Positions 12,030 through 22,525 of a stretch of DNA of 64,000 nt are shown in pieces. The notes below the pieces were generated by a model. That model was given only the letters and a program-made list of their open reading frames with translations, did not search any database and had not been told where the DNA came from. Position numbers and translations under genes: made by a program. Position 1 is the first letter of the stretch; the number at the start of each line of letters is the position of its first letter. This DNA is from Eriocheir sinensis (lineage: Eukaryota > Arthropoda > Malacostraca > Decapoda > Varunidae), in contig NW_026111172.1 of NCBI RefSeq assembly GCF_024679095.1, forward strand, positions 284,354 to 348,353. Direction: 5' to 3'.

Positions 12030-12165
12030 TGACACTATTGTAATATACCCGCCGGCATACCAACACTGCGGAAGCCAGTTAAAAGCCAGCTGGGAATACC
12101 CCCTCGTACATGGCCATGATTATTTACCGGATCCAGTTTCTCCTCAGCCGAAACAATACCCGTAG
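12030..12165 (+). repeat. Probable 3' LTR start of gypsy element 1
   Basis: Begins TGACACTATTG directly after a purine tract and then matches 7521-7663. The full 3' LTR probably extends further right, but there is no 5' partner left to define its end. Confidence 0.55.
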
Positions 12166-12460
12166 CGGTTAATATGTTATAAGTAGGTAAGGGAAGAGAA
12201 CGAGAAATACGAACCACAGCTTGGGTTGGCACCCGATATAAATCCACTCGTATCCATATATTTTTATATATATTTATACATTGCGTCTTAGAAAATAAGG
12301 GAAAATTAAGTTTAGAATTAACACACAAAAAGACAAGCTCAGAAAGGCAGAGGAAGGATAGATTAATGTACCAAGCTGAAAGGCGAGAAGGGAAGGTGTT
12401 GGAACCTGGGGAAGGCCACGTCAGAGGGAAAGGTAGCGAGGCAACCGCTCTGGCTGGCAT

Positions 12461-12605
12461 GATTCATTCTGGACTTTAACCTTCCCGCATGGCACAGGTA
12501 AGCTCACAGCTCGCTAGAGTACGACTGCCTGGGAGTGAGAGATAGCCCTAGCCGACGTTCATTAGTGATTCATTCTGGACTTTAACCTTCCTGCATGGCA
12601 CAGGT
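12461..12605. repeat. Duplicated ~37 bp word
   Basis: GATTCATTCTGGACTTTAAC followed by CTTCC(C/T)GCATGGCACAGGT occurs at about 12461 and again at about 12567, the two differing at one or two positions. The surrounding sequence is not duplicated. Confidence 0.7.
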
Positions 12606-12639
12606 GGCGAGAGACAGCTGAAGGCCGGTGTCCAGGGGT

Positions 12640-13140
12640 AGGGAAGGCGAGTGCCCGCCATCTTGAAGCCGCCCAATTGAGAGTCGGCAGTGGTTAACAA
12701 GGGTCATGCCCTCAGTCATGAGTGCCTGAACTGAGCAAAGGTAAGGGCGAGACACTCCAGTCCCTGCCGCCCCCGAGACCAGCAGGCTTGTGATGGGAGT
12801 AAACGGCTCCAAAACACCCCCTTTAGGCACGGCACCACAGCATATTGTATAGCTCTCAGGCATCTCTCAGGCCTCCACCAGCCGAGGAAATTGTGTCAAA
12901 TGGGTAAGGGGCACCCGCTGCGTGGACGAGGGGCTAACAGTTAGCTGTAACAGTCTGATCTTTCCCTCATACTAAACTCTTTTCCTATTTTTTTCATGAG
13001 TGTTTTTTTTTGTGTGTGCACGCCGATACAGGAAGTTGAAATCGGAGTGTCTAGCCAATCGGGCGGTAGCCCTGTGATATATACCTACATATGTTCATCT
13101 CTCTCGTGTGTAGCATTTATCGATAAGAATGTTAGGGATT
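12640..13140. other. No gene recognised
   Basis: Nothing supportable; the longest open frame (12582-12863, minus) has no domain signature. Confidence 0.45.
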
Positions 13141-13149
13141 AGAAGAAAG

Positions 13150-13470
13150 GTTTTCACGTTTGTAACCAAAACATGCTACACTTCCCTCGTCTAGTGAGGA
13201 TATGGTTAGAACCATAGAACCATAGACGACTTTTCTGGAAGAGGCTTACGCCTATGACTCCAGCTCCATAGCCTCAGTTATACTATTAGGTAGGGGGTTT
13301 TGTGTGGTGGATATTTTGAGCTGTGTATTCAAATTCTCATTTTGTATTAACCAAACATGCTACACTCCACTCGGGAGTGAGGATTACTGTTAGGGTGGGG
13401 GGGGGAGGTCTTCAATTTTGTATTAACCGAAACCTGCTACACTCCCATCGGGAGTGAGGATTATTGTTAG
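13150..13470. repeat. Three spaced copies of a ~55 bp repeat
   Basis: The word ACC(A)AAACATGCTACACT(C)C, then TCGGGAGTGAGGATTA and a GTTAGGG(G)n tail, recurs at about 13160, 13345 and 13418. The second and third copies are adjacent; the first is more diverged. Each copy contains a small internal palindrome (CTCCACTCGGGAGTGAG). Confidence 0.65.
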
Positions 13471-14895
13471 GGGGAAGGGAACTTGGGAAACAAACCAATA
13501 AATTGTATTCTGCCTATGTCCTGTATTAATGTATACAGCCTTCCTAGCCTACGGTGCAGTCTCGCAATCTCCCCGGCCACGACCTCCGAAGGTAACCACG
13601 ACCCCACACTACCAAACTTTGGACTGAGGATACCTTCTACCTCAAGGAACAACCCATAGTAAGCTGGGGAGCGACGGACACTATCTACCAGGTGGGACAG
13701 TTGTTAAGGTCAAGTGTTACCTGGCCTGCCAGGGCAGGGAGAGTCTGGGGACTAACCAGTTAGTTTAGTTCCGTCCCACCTGGTTCATAGAACTGCCGTT
13801 CCTCGCTTATAGGTTTTGGGGGTTGTGCCATATTACAACCTCCTGGTGGCAGCTACAGAGAGGGAACAGCAGGGAATCGAACCCAGCTGTACACTCTCTG
13901 TGAGGTTGAGGAATAATAGCGTCACTATTCTTCCTCTTCCTCCCTTTTTTTATTTTTCAACACGTGATGACCAGGGGTCGAACCCGGGGCTGTTACATAA
14001 TCATCTTGTGTTACTGATCAAGGCTGTAGGCGAGACCTGTCTGCAGGTCAGGCACAGATATGCACCCAGACAGTTTACTGCATGACTAATATCCCTTAAA
14101 GGCGCCAAAAGTAGAGCCAGGATGAATAAATTAGTACTATTTAGTGGAATGTGATTGTGTATAATATATAAGACCTAGTCAGAAGGACCTGTTGGCATGC
14201 AATATATGGGTAGCAGTAACTCTGTAGTTTCATTTGACGCGCCTCCATATTATAAGTAAGTATAAACAGTGTAAAATGAGGTAAAAAAAAAAAGTGCTAC
14301 TGAAGTGACAGTCCCTACAACAATATGGCGGACGGGGGAGAGCGGTGGGCTCACCCAAGACAGTACTGACCGCGCGCCTCACAGCCACTCCACCCTCCAT
14401 GCATGGACCACTGGGAAACAATATACTCACCTCCAATGTCTATGGACATGTTTTTCGTTTCCTGCGCCAAATCAGCGGAGGTAATTCCTTCTCTGAACAG
14501 TGCCATTCTTTTCCCTGTCAATAAATATCTAGTGAGTGAAGTAAATCGAAAAGCACTGATCATCCTAGCATTCCCACACGTCAGCCTCCAGCACCACGCA
14601 CGGAACAGCTGATCAACTCAACAGCTGGCGGCGCCGACAAGCCAGTGTTGCCATTATCTCAAGAAAACAACACGGTCGATCGGGTATGTGTCAGAACAGT
14701 CGTGTTACGTTCAAAATTTCATAAGGTTCTGGATTAAAAAATGCGTGTTACATGGGTAAATATTCGAACGTATATTCATAGTGAGCGTTTAACAATTCCA
14801 CATTTGACGAAGTTGTATTTTTCGATATTCTACCGCTCGCCATAGAGTTCAAGCTATAGACTAGAGTGCGGTAGAGGCTGTCTCAGGGATACACG

Positions 14896-15060
14896 GCCAT
14901 GATGCCGCCGTCGCCCCAAGCCGATGATTGCACACACAGCACTAGTCCTACGGTCCTACCCGATTTCAGTTTTTCTCCGTGTCAAATAGTAGAGTCAGGA
15001 AATCGAGTAGGAGTGAAGTGTGTGCAGTCGTTGGCTTAGAGCGGTGGCGGCACCAATGCC
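14896..15060. repeat. Imperfect inverted repeat (hairpin), MITE-like
   Basis: The left arm (GATGCCGCCG...CAAGCC..TGATTGCACACACA...CGATTTC) and the reverse complement of the right arm (GGTGCCGCCACC...TAAGCCAACGACTGCACACAC...CGATTTC) pair over roughly 60 nt with a loop of about 35 nt. The size and form suit a small foldback or MITE. No target duplication was identified. Confidence 0.6.
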
Positions 15061-15204
15061 TTAATGTATGCTGGAGGCAGCCTCAGACGCTCTCTAGTAC
15101 ATAACTTGAGTTCTATGGAAAGTACTGCTTTGAGTTCACCGACTGGCTATGTGTGGCGCTGCCTGTATAGCCAATACGGTCCATTATTAGGCTATCACAG
15201 TACA

Positions 15205-15230
15205 AACACACACACACACACACACACACA
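15205..15230. repeat. (CA)n microsatellite
   Basis: About 13 CA units. Confidence 0.9.
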
Positions 15231-15368
15231 TCCTAGCTCTTCTTCTTCTTACAATTATATTATTAGTAGGAGTGAGCTAGTGAGTGACGTGGGAGCGGAT
15301 GGACGTTCCGATTGTGCGCTGAATATTGCTGACTGAGTGCCTGCTGAGTGGATATCTCTTATGGATAT

Positions 15369-15392
15369 TCTCTCTCTCTCTCTCTCTCTCTC
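15369..15392. repeat. (TC)n microsatellite at the 5' boundary of CR1-like copy A
   Basis: A TC run immediately upstream of the point (about 15395) where similarity to the CR1-like element begins. A second TC run follows its 3' end at 16611. Confidence 0.9.
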
Positions 15393-15394
15393 CA

Positions 15395-16638
15395 TGTAAC
15401 CAAATCACTGGACGTAGTCTATCTTGATTTCCAGAAAGCATTTGATAAAGTCCCACATTACAAATTACTTTATAAACTAAAGCAAATTGGTATTGACGGT
15501 CAAGTAAACCAACGGATCGCGAATTGGTTGAGCAACAGACAACAGAGTGGTGATTGACGGATTTAACTCAGAGTGGGCGCCGGTCACTAGTGGCGTCCCT
15601 CAGGGCTCGGTTCTTGGCCCAGTGCTCTTCATTATTTACATCAACGATGTCGATGTTGGACTCATTAATCGCATTAGTAATTTTGCAGACAACACAAAGA
15701 ATGGTAACTCGGTTCACACTGACGAAGACAGGCAAAGCCTCCAAGAGGATTTGCACAAAATTTCAGCTTGGTCGGATAGATGGGAGATGCCTTTTAACGT
15801 AGACAAGTGCCAGGTCCTTCAAGTTGGAACAAGGAATAAGAAGTTCGATTACGAAATGCGCGGCGTTAAACTCAAAAGCATTCAATGCGTTAAGGACTTG
15901 GGAGTCAAAATTGCGCGTCAATTAAACCTCAAATTCTCACAGCAATGTATCGATGCAGCAAATAAAGCAAACAAAATGTTGGGCTTCATTAAAAGAAACT
16001 TTTTATTCATGAAAAATGACGTAATACTTCCACTCTACAATAGTTTAGTCAGACCCCACTTGGAATATGCGGTACAGTTTTGATCTCCCCTCCATGCAAA
16101 GAACATTGCTAAATTAGAAGGTGTTCAGCGTCGGGCAACAAAAATTATCCCTTCCTTGCGCAACAAATCTTACGAAGAAAGGCTTTCCACCCTTAACATG
16201 TTCTCTCCTGAGAAACGTCGCCTCCGAGGAAAACTGATCGAATGGTTTCACGAATGTAGACATAGATCAACATTGTTTATGATCGATGACACTTTGCGTA
16301 CGAGGAACAATGGCGTAAAACTCAAATGTAGACAAGTAAATTCAGACTGCACCAAATTTTTCTTCACCAACGTTGTAGTGCGAGAATGGAATAAGCTCCC
16401 ACTGTCAGTGGTCCAGTGTAACACGATTGACTCCTTCAAAAACAAGCTCGACCGTCACTTCCTTCAACTTAATATTAACTAGAGTTGAAATGCAACGTTT
16501 TGGAGCCATCTGATTGATGAAGAATCACTTAGGTTTAAGGAAAGACCACCTAGTCTGGACCATGGGGTCTGTGTGGTCTGATCTTCTATATATATGTATA
16601 TCTATGTAAAGCTCTCTCTCTCTCTCTCTCTCTCTCTC
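15395..16638 (+). mobile_element. CR1-like LINE, copy A (5'-truncated)
   Basis: Carries the RT palm and C-terminal part of the family: [26 protein letters not shown], then the catalytic motif region as FADNTKNG (FADDTKIG in copy C, so the second catalytic Asp is changed to Asn), [20 protein letters not shown] and LDRHFLQLNIN ending at 16482. A frameshift near 15555 and TGA at about 16082 break it. The 3' UTR ends GGTCTGATCTTCTATATA...ATGTAAAG and continues straight into (TC)n at 16611. Truncated 5' end within the RT. Confidence 0.9.
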
Positions 16639-16639
16639 C

Positions 16640-16962
16640 TGAATGAAGTGAATATATATTTTCGATAAAAAATAGCATATATAGTTATTATGGATGGACT
16701 CATATTGAAGCTTTTCAGGCCACGCACCACCTCGATCCCGGGCTGTGACCGAGTCGATCTACGCACCCCCTCTAAAGGCGGCTTTAAGTTGTTATATCAC
16801 ACGGGCAGCTTTACTGGCATCTTGCCGCCAATATGGGCTTCTTGACGCTAGTATTGGTGGCTATAGACGCCGCCAATCACGAGACTCCATTTATCGTCAT
16901 CTTGAAGCCAATACTGGCGTCTTTGTTTACACTTTAAGCTGTTGTGTGGGCACTGTCTAGCC
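16640..16962. other. No gene; short direct words
   Basis: Contains repeated CTTG(A/C)(C/A)GCCAATA(T/C)(T/G)GG-type words around 16815-16920 that hint at a small internal repeat. Otherwise nothing recognised. Confidence 0.35.
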
Positions 16963-17115
16963 ATGGAGCAAATTATTTGGTCCAAGGATGCTCTATCGGG
17001 AAAACAAGTGTCTGTGGGACACCAGGGATGAAAACTATTCGAAGAGAAATATATAGAGAGAAGTTTTCAAGATATTAGCAGATCGAAGCTCTGAAGGAGT
17101 ATCCCAACATGGGAC
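16963..17115 (+). pseudogene. MADF-domain-like exon, copy 1
   Basis: From an ATG at 16963 (MEQIIWSKD) and, after a frame change, a frame reading YRENKCLWDTRDENYSKRN, then a TAG, then REVFKILADR and GTCNAR before a GTAAAT splice-donor-like site at about 17116. The spacing of Leu/Trp/Tyr residues (CLWD...DENY...R...FKILADR) fits the first two helices of MADF/Myb-SANT-like DNA-binding domains. Such domains occur both in host transcription factors and in Harbinger-type transposons. The same TAG is present in the second copy (22287-22404), so the stop predates the duplication. Confidence 0.45.
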
Positions 17116-17254
17116 CTGTAACGCGAGGTAAATCCTGTTTATTTTTTATATTTTTTATACTCGATATATGTTTAGCATCCAGCTTGTTTTGATCTGTGCT
17201 GAGGCCAAACACATCAGTTGCGCGTATAATAGGAAGAGCGCTCCTTGCCACCGG
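17017..17254 (+). repeat. 238 bp direct repeat, copy 1 (exon plus intron start)
   Basis: From GGACACCAGGG to TTGCCACCGG, this matches 22287-22525 at more than 95 percent by eye, same orientation. It covers the MADF-like exon end, the splice-donor-like site and about 140 bp beyond. The two copies flank gypsy element 2. Confidence 0.9.
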
Positions 17255-17308
17255 GTGATTTTGAGCTTTAATCCGACCTTTTGAAGTCTCTGTAGGACTG
17301 CTTTTATA

Positions 17309-17560
17309 GCCTTTTCCATTTAGCGTAACCCGTTTCTGGGTCATGATCTGTAGAGTCCCTTGGTAGATAGAGTCCCGACAGCCTAAGATTTGGACGCCAT
17401 ATTATTGGCCCTGTCTTCGCCGCGAGACCGTGTGCTAGTGTTTGAAAAGCGCGGCGAAAACACAGGGCCAATAATGGCGTCCAAATCTTAGGTTGTCGGG
17501 ACTCAATGAGGGACTCTACAGATCACGACCCAGAAACGGGTTACGCTAAATGGAAAATGC
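17309..17560. mobile_element. 252 bp palindromic MITE with TA duplications
   Basis: The left arm (GCCTTTTCCATTTAGCGTAA...) and the right arm, read in reverse complement (GCATTTTCCATTTAGCGTAA...), pair over about 110 nt with a loop of about 25 nt. TA flanks both sides (17307-17308 and 17561-17562), as for Tc1/mariner-type insertions. The arms share TTTGGACGCCAT and GTCGGGACTC blocks with a few indels. It abuts the break in the RT of gypsy element 2. Confidence 0.75.
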
Positions 17561-17562
17561 TA

Positions 17563-19092
17563 TTAGTGTTTCCATGTGTGCATGCATGTCTTTATACTTG
17601 CTATGATGATGTCGTCTAAATACACATAGACAGAGTTGCCCAGCAAGTCCCCAAAAATACTGTTCATTGTCCTTTGGAAGGTCAAGGGAGCTCCTTTGAG
17701 CCCGAACGGCATCCTCGTCCACTCATAGTGGCCATGAGGCGTGCTGAAAGCCGTTATTTCACGTGACTCGGGGGCCATGGGCAGTTGCCAGTAGCCACTG
17801 ACCAGATCAAGACTCGTAAAGACTTTATTTCCTCTACCGAGACACATCAGAAGATCTCTAAGAACGGGAAGCGGAAAATTATCATCCACGGTCGCGGTGT
17901 TCACACGCCGGGAATCAATCACAGGACGATAAGAACCGTCTTTCTTTGGAACCAGAAACAAGGGTGAATTCCACGGGGAAATCGATTCTTTGATTACACC
18001 TTGTTCTAACATTTCAGAGATAAGTTGTTGCACGACCTCCCTCTGACTGTGGGGGAGCTTGTACGCATTGATATATACAGGATTTGTATTGGGTTTTAAC
18101 TTAATGTGGTGTTCAGCACACTGCGTAACTCCAAGCGGCTCGCCTGGTAGAGCAAGCGCCCCCCTATAATGTTCCAGGAGCTGGACTAAGGTTGGCTTAA
18201 TTTCGGAATAGTGTGCAACTTTTAGGAATGCCTCTAAATTAGCTGTGTCTTGTTCGGGAGAAGCCTGACACGCCGAGGTTATGCCTGAGACTTGGGCTGA
18301 AGGGTATTCAGCTGGTTCCGGGGCGACATTTCTCCCATACACTAGACACTGGCATAATCTAACACCGTGTTTTAAGGATACAGGGGATCCAGACGTGTTT
18401 ATTACCAATGCCTCTGCAAAACCTCCCTCCTTGACTGTCGCAAGAGTTACCTCCACCGTCACGCGGTGTATGTGAGGATCTCCGTCGATACACACATCAC
18501 TGCCCGTTGGAGGGGCGTTAGGCAAACGGATTTTAACAAGTTTTGCAGCACGATCCGGAACTATTTGAGGACCTCCTACGACTGCCGTTACTGTCCGCCA
18601 CAAGTCTGCAATGTTTTCGTGTGGTTTGACCGTAAGAGGTGACACTTGGGCGGTGGCAGTCCTTGAGTCTGTGGTGGGTTGGTCATTTTCCCCCTCTGAG
18701 GGCGGGATTACAGGTGACAGAGTCGATGGATTTACCATCCCCTGTATGCGTCGGCCTTGATACACGATCGCGTTGCTTTCAGGGTTTATGGTTATGTGCA
18801 GGTCTTTCATGGCGTTTAATCCTAAGATCCCATCCACAGGTAAGGCAAACCTGCTAGAGATATAAAAGAGATCTCGAAAGGGACATACATTTTCATGAAA
18901 GCTGAATGTTAGTGGTACTCGCCCAAGGATTCCCAAAGTGGTGCCCGTCACGCCTACCACATTCAGGTCGTTCTCTTGGAGCGGCCAATTTTCCCCACTC
19001 GCCTGTCGTGTCAGTGACCTGTAAGCAGAGTCGGAGATGACACTGACTGTCGCACCTGTGTCAACCGCTAAGGTGAGTGAAATTTTGCCCAC
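17563..19092 (-). pseudogene. pol: Gypsy element 2 protease and partial RT
   Basis: The minus frame opens with a retropepsin-type protease: catalytic LAVDTGATVSVI near the start and ILGLNAMKDL later. A linker follows, then RT blocks: EQGVIKES-x-SPWNSPLFLVPKKD, SLDLVSGYWQLP, MPFGLKGAPLTFQR and the catalytic VYLDDIIIAS. Directly after YLDD a 2 nt insertion shifts frame, and at 17563 the RT ends against the palindromic MITE. RNase H, integrase and the 3' LTR are absent. Otherwise unusually open (509 codons), so this part is younger than element 1. Confidence 0.9.
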
Positions 19093-19212
19093 CTTTCAAG
19101 GGAGGGCAATTATGCTTGTCCATCCCAAGGCGGCAATGACGGAGTCAAGTTGCTCCCAATTAGTATTGTCCTGAAGGGACACTTGGATGTACGCCTTGGG
19201 GCTGTCACGAAG

Positions 19213-20432
19213 TCATGTCTTTTTAATCTGAGAAGAGGAGTGTGGTTTACTGTCCGCCGAGGACTTGTACTTCTGTTCCTCCTTGGCCTTTTGTATTGCA
19301 GAACAACTGTCTGAATCATGAAAACAATTCCCGTGGATAAGGCAAAAGGCAGCCTTCCGCTGATGGTTTGGCCTAGGGTTCCTGTGTGATGAATGATGCC
19401 CGCCCCTGTAACCTCCTGATCTCCTATCTGAGCCCTGTCTTGAATGTGTTGATTCCCTACGTTTCGCGAAGCAAGAATGTTCAGAATGTCCTGATTGTTT
19501 GCAAAAACTACAGGTGAGAGATGCCTTACTTTGTGCTTGCAATGCTGCGGCTGATGCGAGGGGTTGATGGTGAGGGTGTTCCTGAACCTTGACTTCTAAC
19601 TCTGAGACGAAGTCAACCAACTTCACGCTCGGTTTGAAGGCCAAAGGAAGGGGAGAACGGCGGTTCTTCTCTGAAATATGAAATAAGTAAAAAAACAACT
19701 CGAAAGCTGTCTTCACCTGGTGCTTTTGCATACAGCCCCCTGGAAGCCAAAACGCGTTTTCTAGGCTCTTGACACAGTCAACCGCCAGCTGATTTGCCTC
19801 AATCATGGCGTCCCAAATCGGCTTTGTTGAGGAATTTTTTTGGAGGGACTCAACCGTGTGTGCCATCTGTCTAACGATGCTTGGTTTACTCCCGCCCCCG
19901 AAGATTTTTATGAAATTCCCTTTAAAAACCTCATAGTTTACACCAATGTCCCCCGAAGCGAACGCTGAGGACTGCATCAAATTCAGTGCCCGAGAGCCTG
20001 GAAGTAACCGTGACCGAATGAAAGCGATTTTATCATGATCTTCAGTAATGGAGGTATTTACGATGGCAGACTCACACAGATCTAGGAACTGTCTCTCCGA
20101 AAAGTCGGTCTCGCCTCCCGAGAATTGTCGAATACTGGCGTGAGTTGGAATGACCCGAATCGGGGGCGGGGGGAAGTGGGGTGGGGTCCCGGGAGGAGGG
20201 GGGGAGGTGGATCGCCAGGCATTTTGATCGGCTGAGTGGGGGTTAAGTATTCAGACGTACCCGGCGGTGAAGGGGCGCTTTCCCTTGGGAGGGAAGAATA
20301 CGTAGCCCCCGATCGCAAATTTACCACATTTAAATCACCGGTGTTTGCACCTTGCTCCCATTCCTCCTCACTTGAAGGACGAGCCAACTGTTTAAAGGTG
20401 TCGCCGAGTTTAGCGAGAGTGTCTTTGTTCAT
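19213..20432 (-). pseudogene. gag: Gypsy element 2 gag (frameshifted)
   Basis: ATG at 20432 opens an N-terminal frame (to 20082) with a Pro-rich stretch. It shifts frame near 20050 and continues as the 19980-19213 frame with capsid-like sequence (VNYEVFKGNFIKIFG...) and a nucleocapsid-type zinc knuckle, C-x2-C-x4-H-x4-C (CSFCKQSGHSEHSC), plus a second Cys/His cluster (FCLIHGNCFHDSDSC). It precedes the protease on the same strand, giving gag-PR-RT order. Function inferred: particle protein of the element. Confidence 0.82.
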
Positions 20433-21905
20433 ACTATGGTGTAAATCATTTACAAAATAGGAGCATATGTTGATAGCTGTAAATATTAACCAATAAACGG
20501 AACGTGTATGAATTAATAGTTTGCGCCGAAACCCTAAAATGGCAAGAAAGAATGGCTAGCAAGGTGCCTGTTTAGACGTAATAGAAGTTAAGGTTATAAA
20601 GGAATGCCATAATGTTATGGGTATATGGAAAAAATAACTTTATAAACACTGTGGTATTTTAAGTGAGTATGCCATTGAAGCTCACGTTTTCTCTCGAGCG
20701 GCGAAAAGAAAACGGAGGCAGGGCACACTGATGAAGATTAACTTTGATCAGGGAACTCACACTATATTCAATATACTCGCTAGCAAACAAAAAGAAAGAA
20801 TCAATATCGTATGCGAATGAACGTTACTCTCACAATTATGACTGATTAACAGTGTTAGGAACACAGAAATAAAAAAGGTCGTGCCTCTGCACGGAACAAT
20901 AATGAAATAAGCCGAGCCGGCATATTTTGACAAGAAGGGAATATCCACAAATACCAAGATTAATCAGCTGATGTAGTGGAGAGGGCGAAGGTTTGTGATG
21001 CCCTGGGGTACGTGCAGTCGTTGGAGGCGCGTCAGGAAACCTCGGCCACGGCTACAGCGGCGGTGAGAGGTGAGGGAAGGGCGGACATCTTAGGACTCGT
21101 AATGGCTGCTGGAAACTGCTGACCCAGCGAATTGAGCGGCCGCGAATGGGTGCCGGTACACTGCCGCCAGACGTATGACGGCCGCGGCGTTCTTGTTATA
21201 TTAAGAGATGGGCAGCGGTGGCATATAAGACGACTTGGGTGTGTAACCTCTTGAGAAGACGCCTTGCAGGAAACGGTAGTGGTAACAGCTTGCAGTCACC
21301 GGGAGATGTCCGCGGGTACCCTTGCTGACTGTTTGCCGGAAGAGGTTTGGGCCGATGCTCCCGGCAGCGGCGGTGTTGCCGCCAGCTGTGGTGCGAGGGG
21401 CATGTAGGGTGTTCCAAGGTCAGCGGGGCGTGCCTCCTCCTTGCTGGTGTGAATACTTCTGCCGTATCGTGGAGTGGCTTGCAGTGCTCGTAGCAGTGCT
21501 GGCTTGAAGCGGGGGAGCGGCTTGTAGATTGTGGCCCTCGCTTTCGGCTGCGTAGGCCTGTTGGTGGCTCGAGGCTTGTAGGCTTGACGCCTGTAGAGTT
21601 GCCGCGGGTGTGCTCGGGGCTTGTAGCTTGACGCCGGTAGAGTTGCTTGGAGCTGGCGCCTGGTGAGTTGCTTGTAGCCGGCGCCTGGTGAGTTGCTTGT
21701 AGCCGGCGCCTTGTGAGGTGCTCGTAGCTGGCGCCTGGTGAGTTGCCGCGGACGGCTGGTGCGTTGCCGCGGACGGCTGTGTTGTGACTCCTTCTTTCCT
21801 TGTACGCCTGTCCCCGGAGTTTGTTGGTGAGTTCTCGTGGCTTGGAGCTTGGAGGTGAACGAGGTAGCGAAGGCACAGGCGCGGTGGTCACCGCTGCCAA
21901 CCAAA
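20433..21905 (-). other. Leader of gypsy element 2, with tandem repeats at 21590-21770
   Basis: Between the LTR (21906-22286) and the gag ATG lies a long leader. Just inside the LTR is TTTGGTTGGCAGCGGTG (minus), the likely primer-binding segment. At 21590-21770 the plus strand repeats GAGTTGCTTGTAGCCGGCGC with small variations about six times (units of ~24-27 bp). The two Arg/Pro/Ala-rich open frames here are products of this GC-rich repeat, not convincing genes. Confidence 0.6.
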
Positions 21906-22286
21906 TGTAGCGGGCTTGTCGGGGGGCGTTTAAAGGGCGTTGATTAAGACTTCAGCTTCCTTAAGGTGAATATATTCGTAGCCTATGTACAGGAGCGTCG
22001 GAGCGAGAGTGGCTGTCGTTGTGTGTCAGTCGGACTCTCGTGAAGGAGTCACGAGTTACAGGTTGGAAAATAATTGTTACAATTGGTCACGTACGTCAAG
22101 GTGACCTCTGCGCACCATCGAAGTGCGAAGTATACAAAACTGAGACGGTAAATCCTGACGGACGACATTCCTATAAGGTGGCGTGATCTATCTGTCGTGG
22201 TTTTTTCCATTGACAATTGTATGCCTATTTTGTGGTGATATTAAATAATAATAATAATAATAATACATTGATATCCTACTATAACA
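21906..22286 (-). repeat. 5' LTR of gypsy element 2
   Basis: On the minus strand the segment starts TGTTATAGTAGG and ends CCCGCTACA, i.e. the TG...CA ends expected of an LTR, and is followed by a primer-binding-like segment. Its outer end is exactly where the 238 bp direct repeat copy 2 resumes (GGACACC), showing insertion into that sequence. It includes a short (TAA)n at about 22244-22264. No 3' partner exists in the window, so the assignment rests on ends and context. Confidence 0.6.
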
Positions 22287-22525
22287 GGACACCAGGGATG
22301 AAAACTATTCGAAGAGAAATATGTAGAGAGAAGTTTTCAAGATATTAGCAGATCGAAGCTCTGAAGGAGTATCCCAACATGGGACCTGTAACGCCAGGTA
22401 AATCCTGTTTTTTTTTTTTATTTTCTTATACTCGATATATGTTTAGCATCCAGCTTGTTTTGATCTGTGCTGAGGCCAAAAACATCAGTTGCGCGTATAA
22501 TAGGAAGAGCGCTCCTTGCCACCGG
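22287..22525 (+). repeat. 238 bp direct repeat, copy 2 (MADF-like exon, truncated)
   Basis: Begins precisely at the outer edge of the gypsy 2 LTR and ends at the same base as copy 1. The MADF-like frame DTRDENYSKRN, TAG, REVFKILADR and the GTAAAT donor are all conserved. The upstream part of the exon is missing. Confidence 0.88.

Larger units (their letters stand above)
7521..12165 (+). mobile_element. Ty3/gypsy LTR retrotransposon 1, internally deleted
   Basis: LTR-like repeats at 7521-7663 and 12034-12165 bracket a pol region (7746-10784) and a 1.2 kb non-coding 3' part (10785-12029) ending in a purine tract. Gag and protease are missing, apparently lost by deletion just after the LTR remnant. 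The 3' LTR probably continues beyond 12165, but its end was not identified. The pol order RT - RNase H - integrase defines Ty3/gypsy. Confidence 0.7.

Noticed and set aside
12035..12460. 141-codon minus-strand frame across the gypsy 1 LTR
   Set aside because: Antisense to LTR sequence, no domain; a chance open frame.
13876..14010. Two B-box-like words on the minus strand (GGGTTCGATTCC and GGGTTCGACCCC)
   Set aside because: No convincing A-box or cloverleaf could be drawn around either; probably pieces of old SINEs, too weak to list.
21196..21904. Two overlapping minus-strand frames of 200-234 codons rich in Arg, Pro, Ala and Ser
   Set aside because: They read through GC-rich tandem repeats in the gypsy 2 leader; two frames open at once is a composition effect and no domain is visible.
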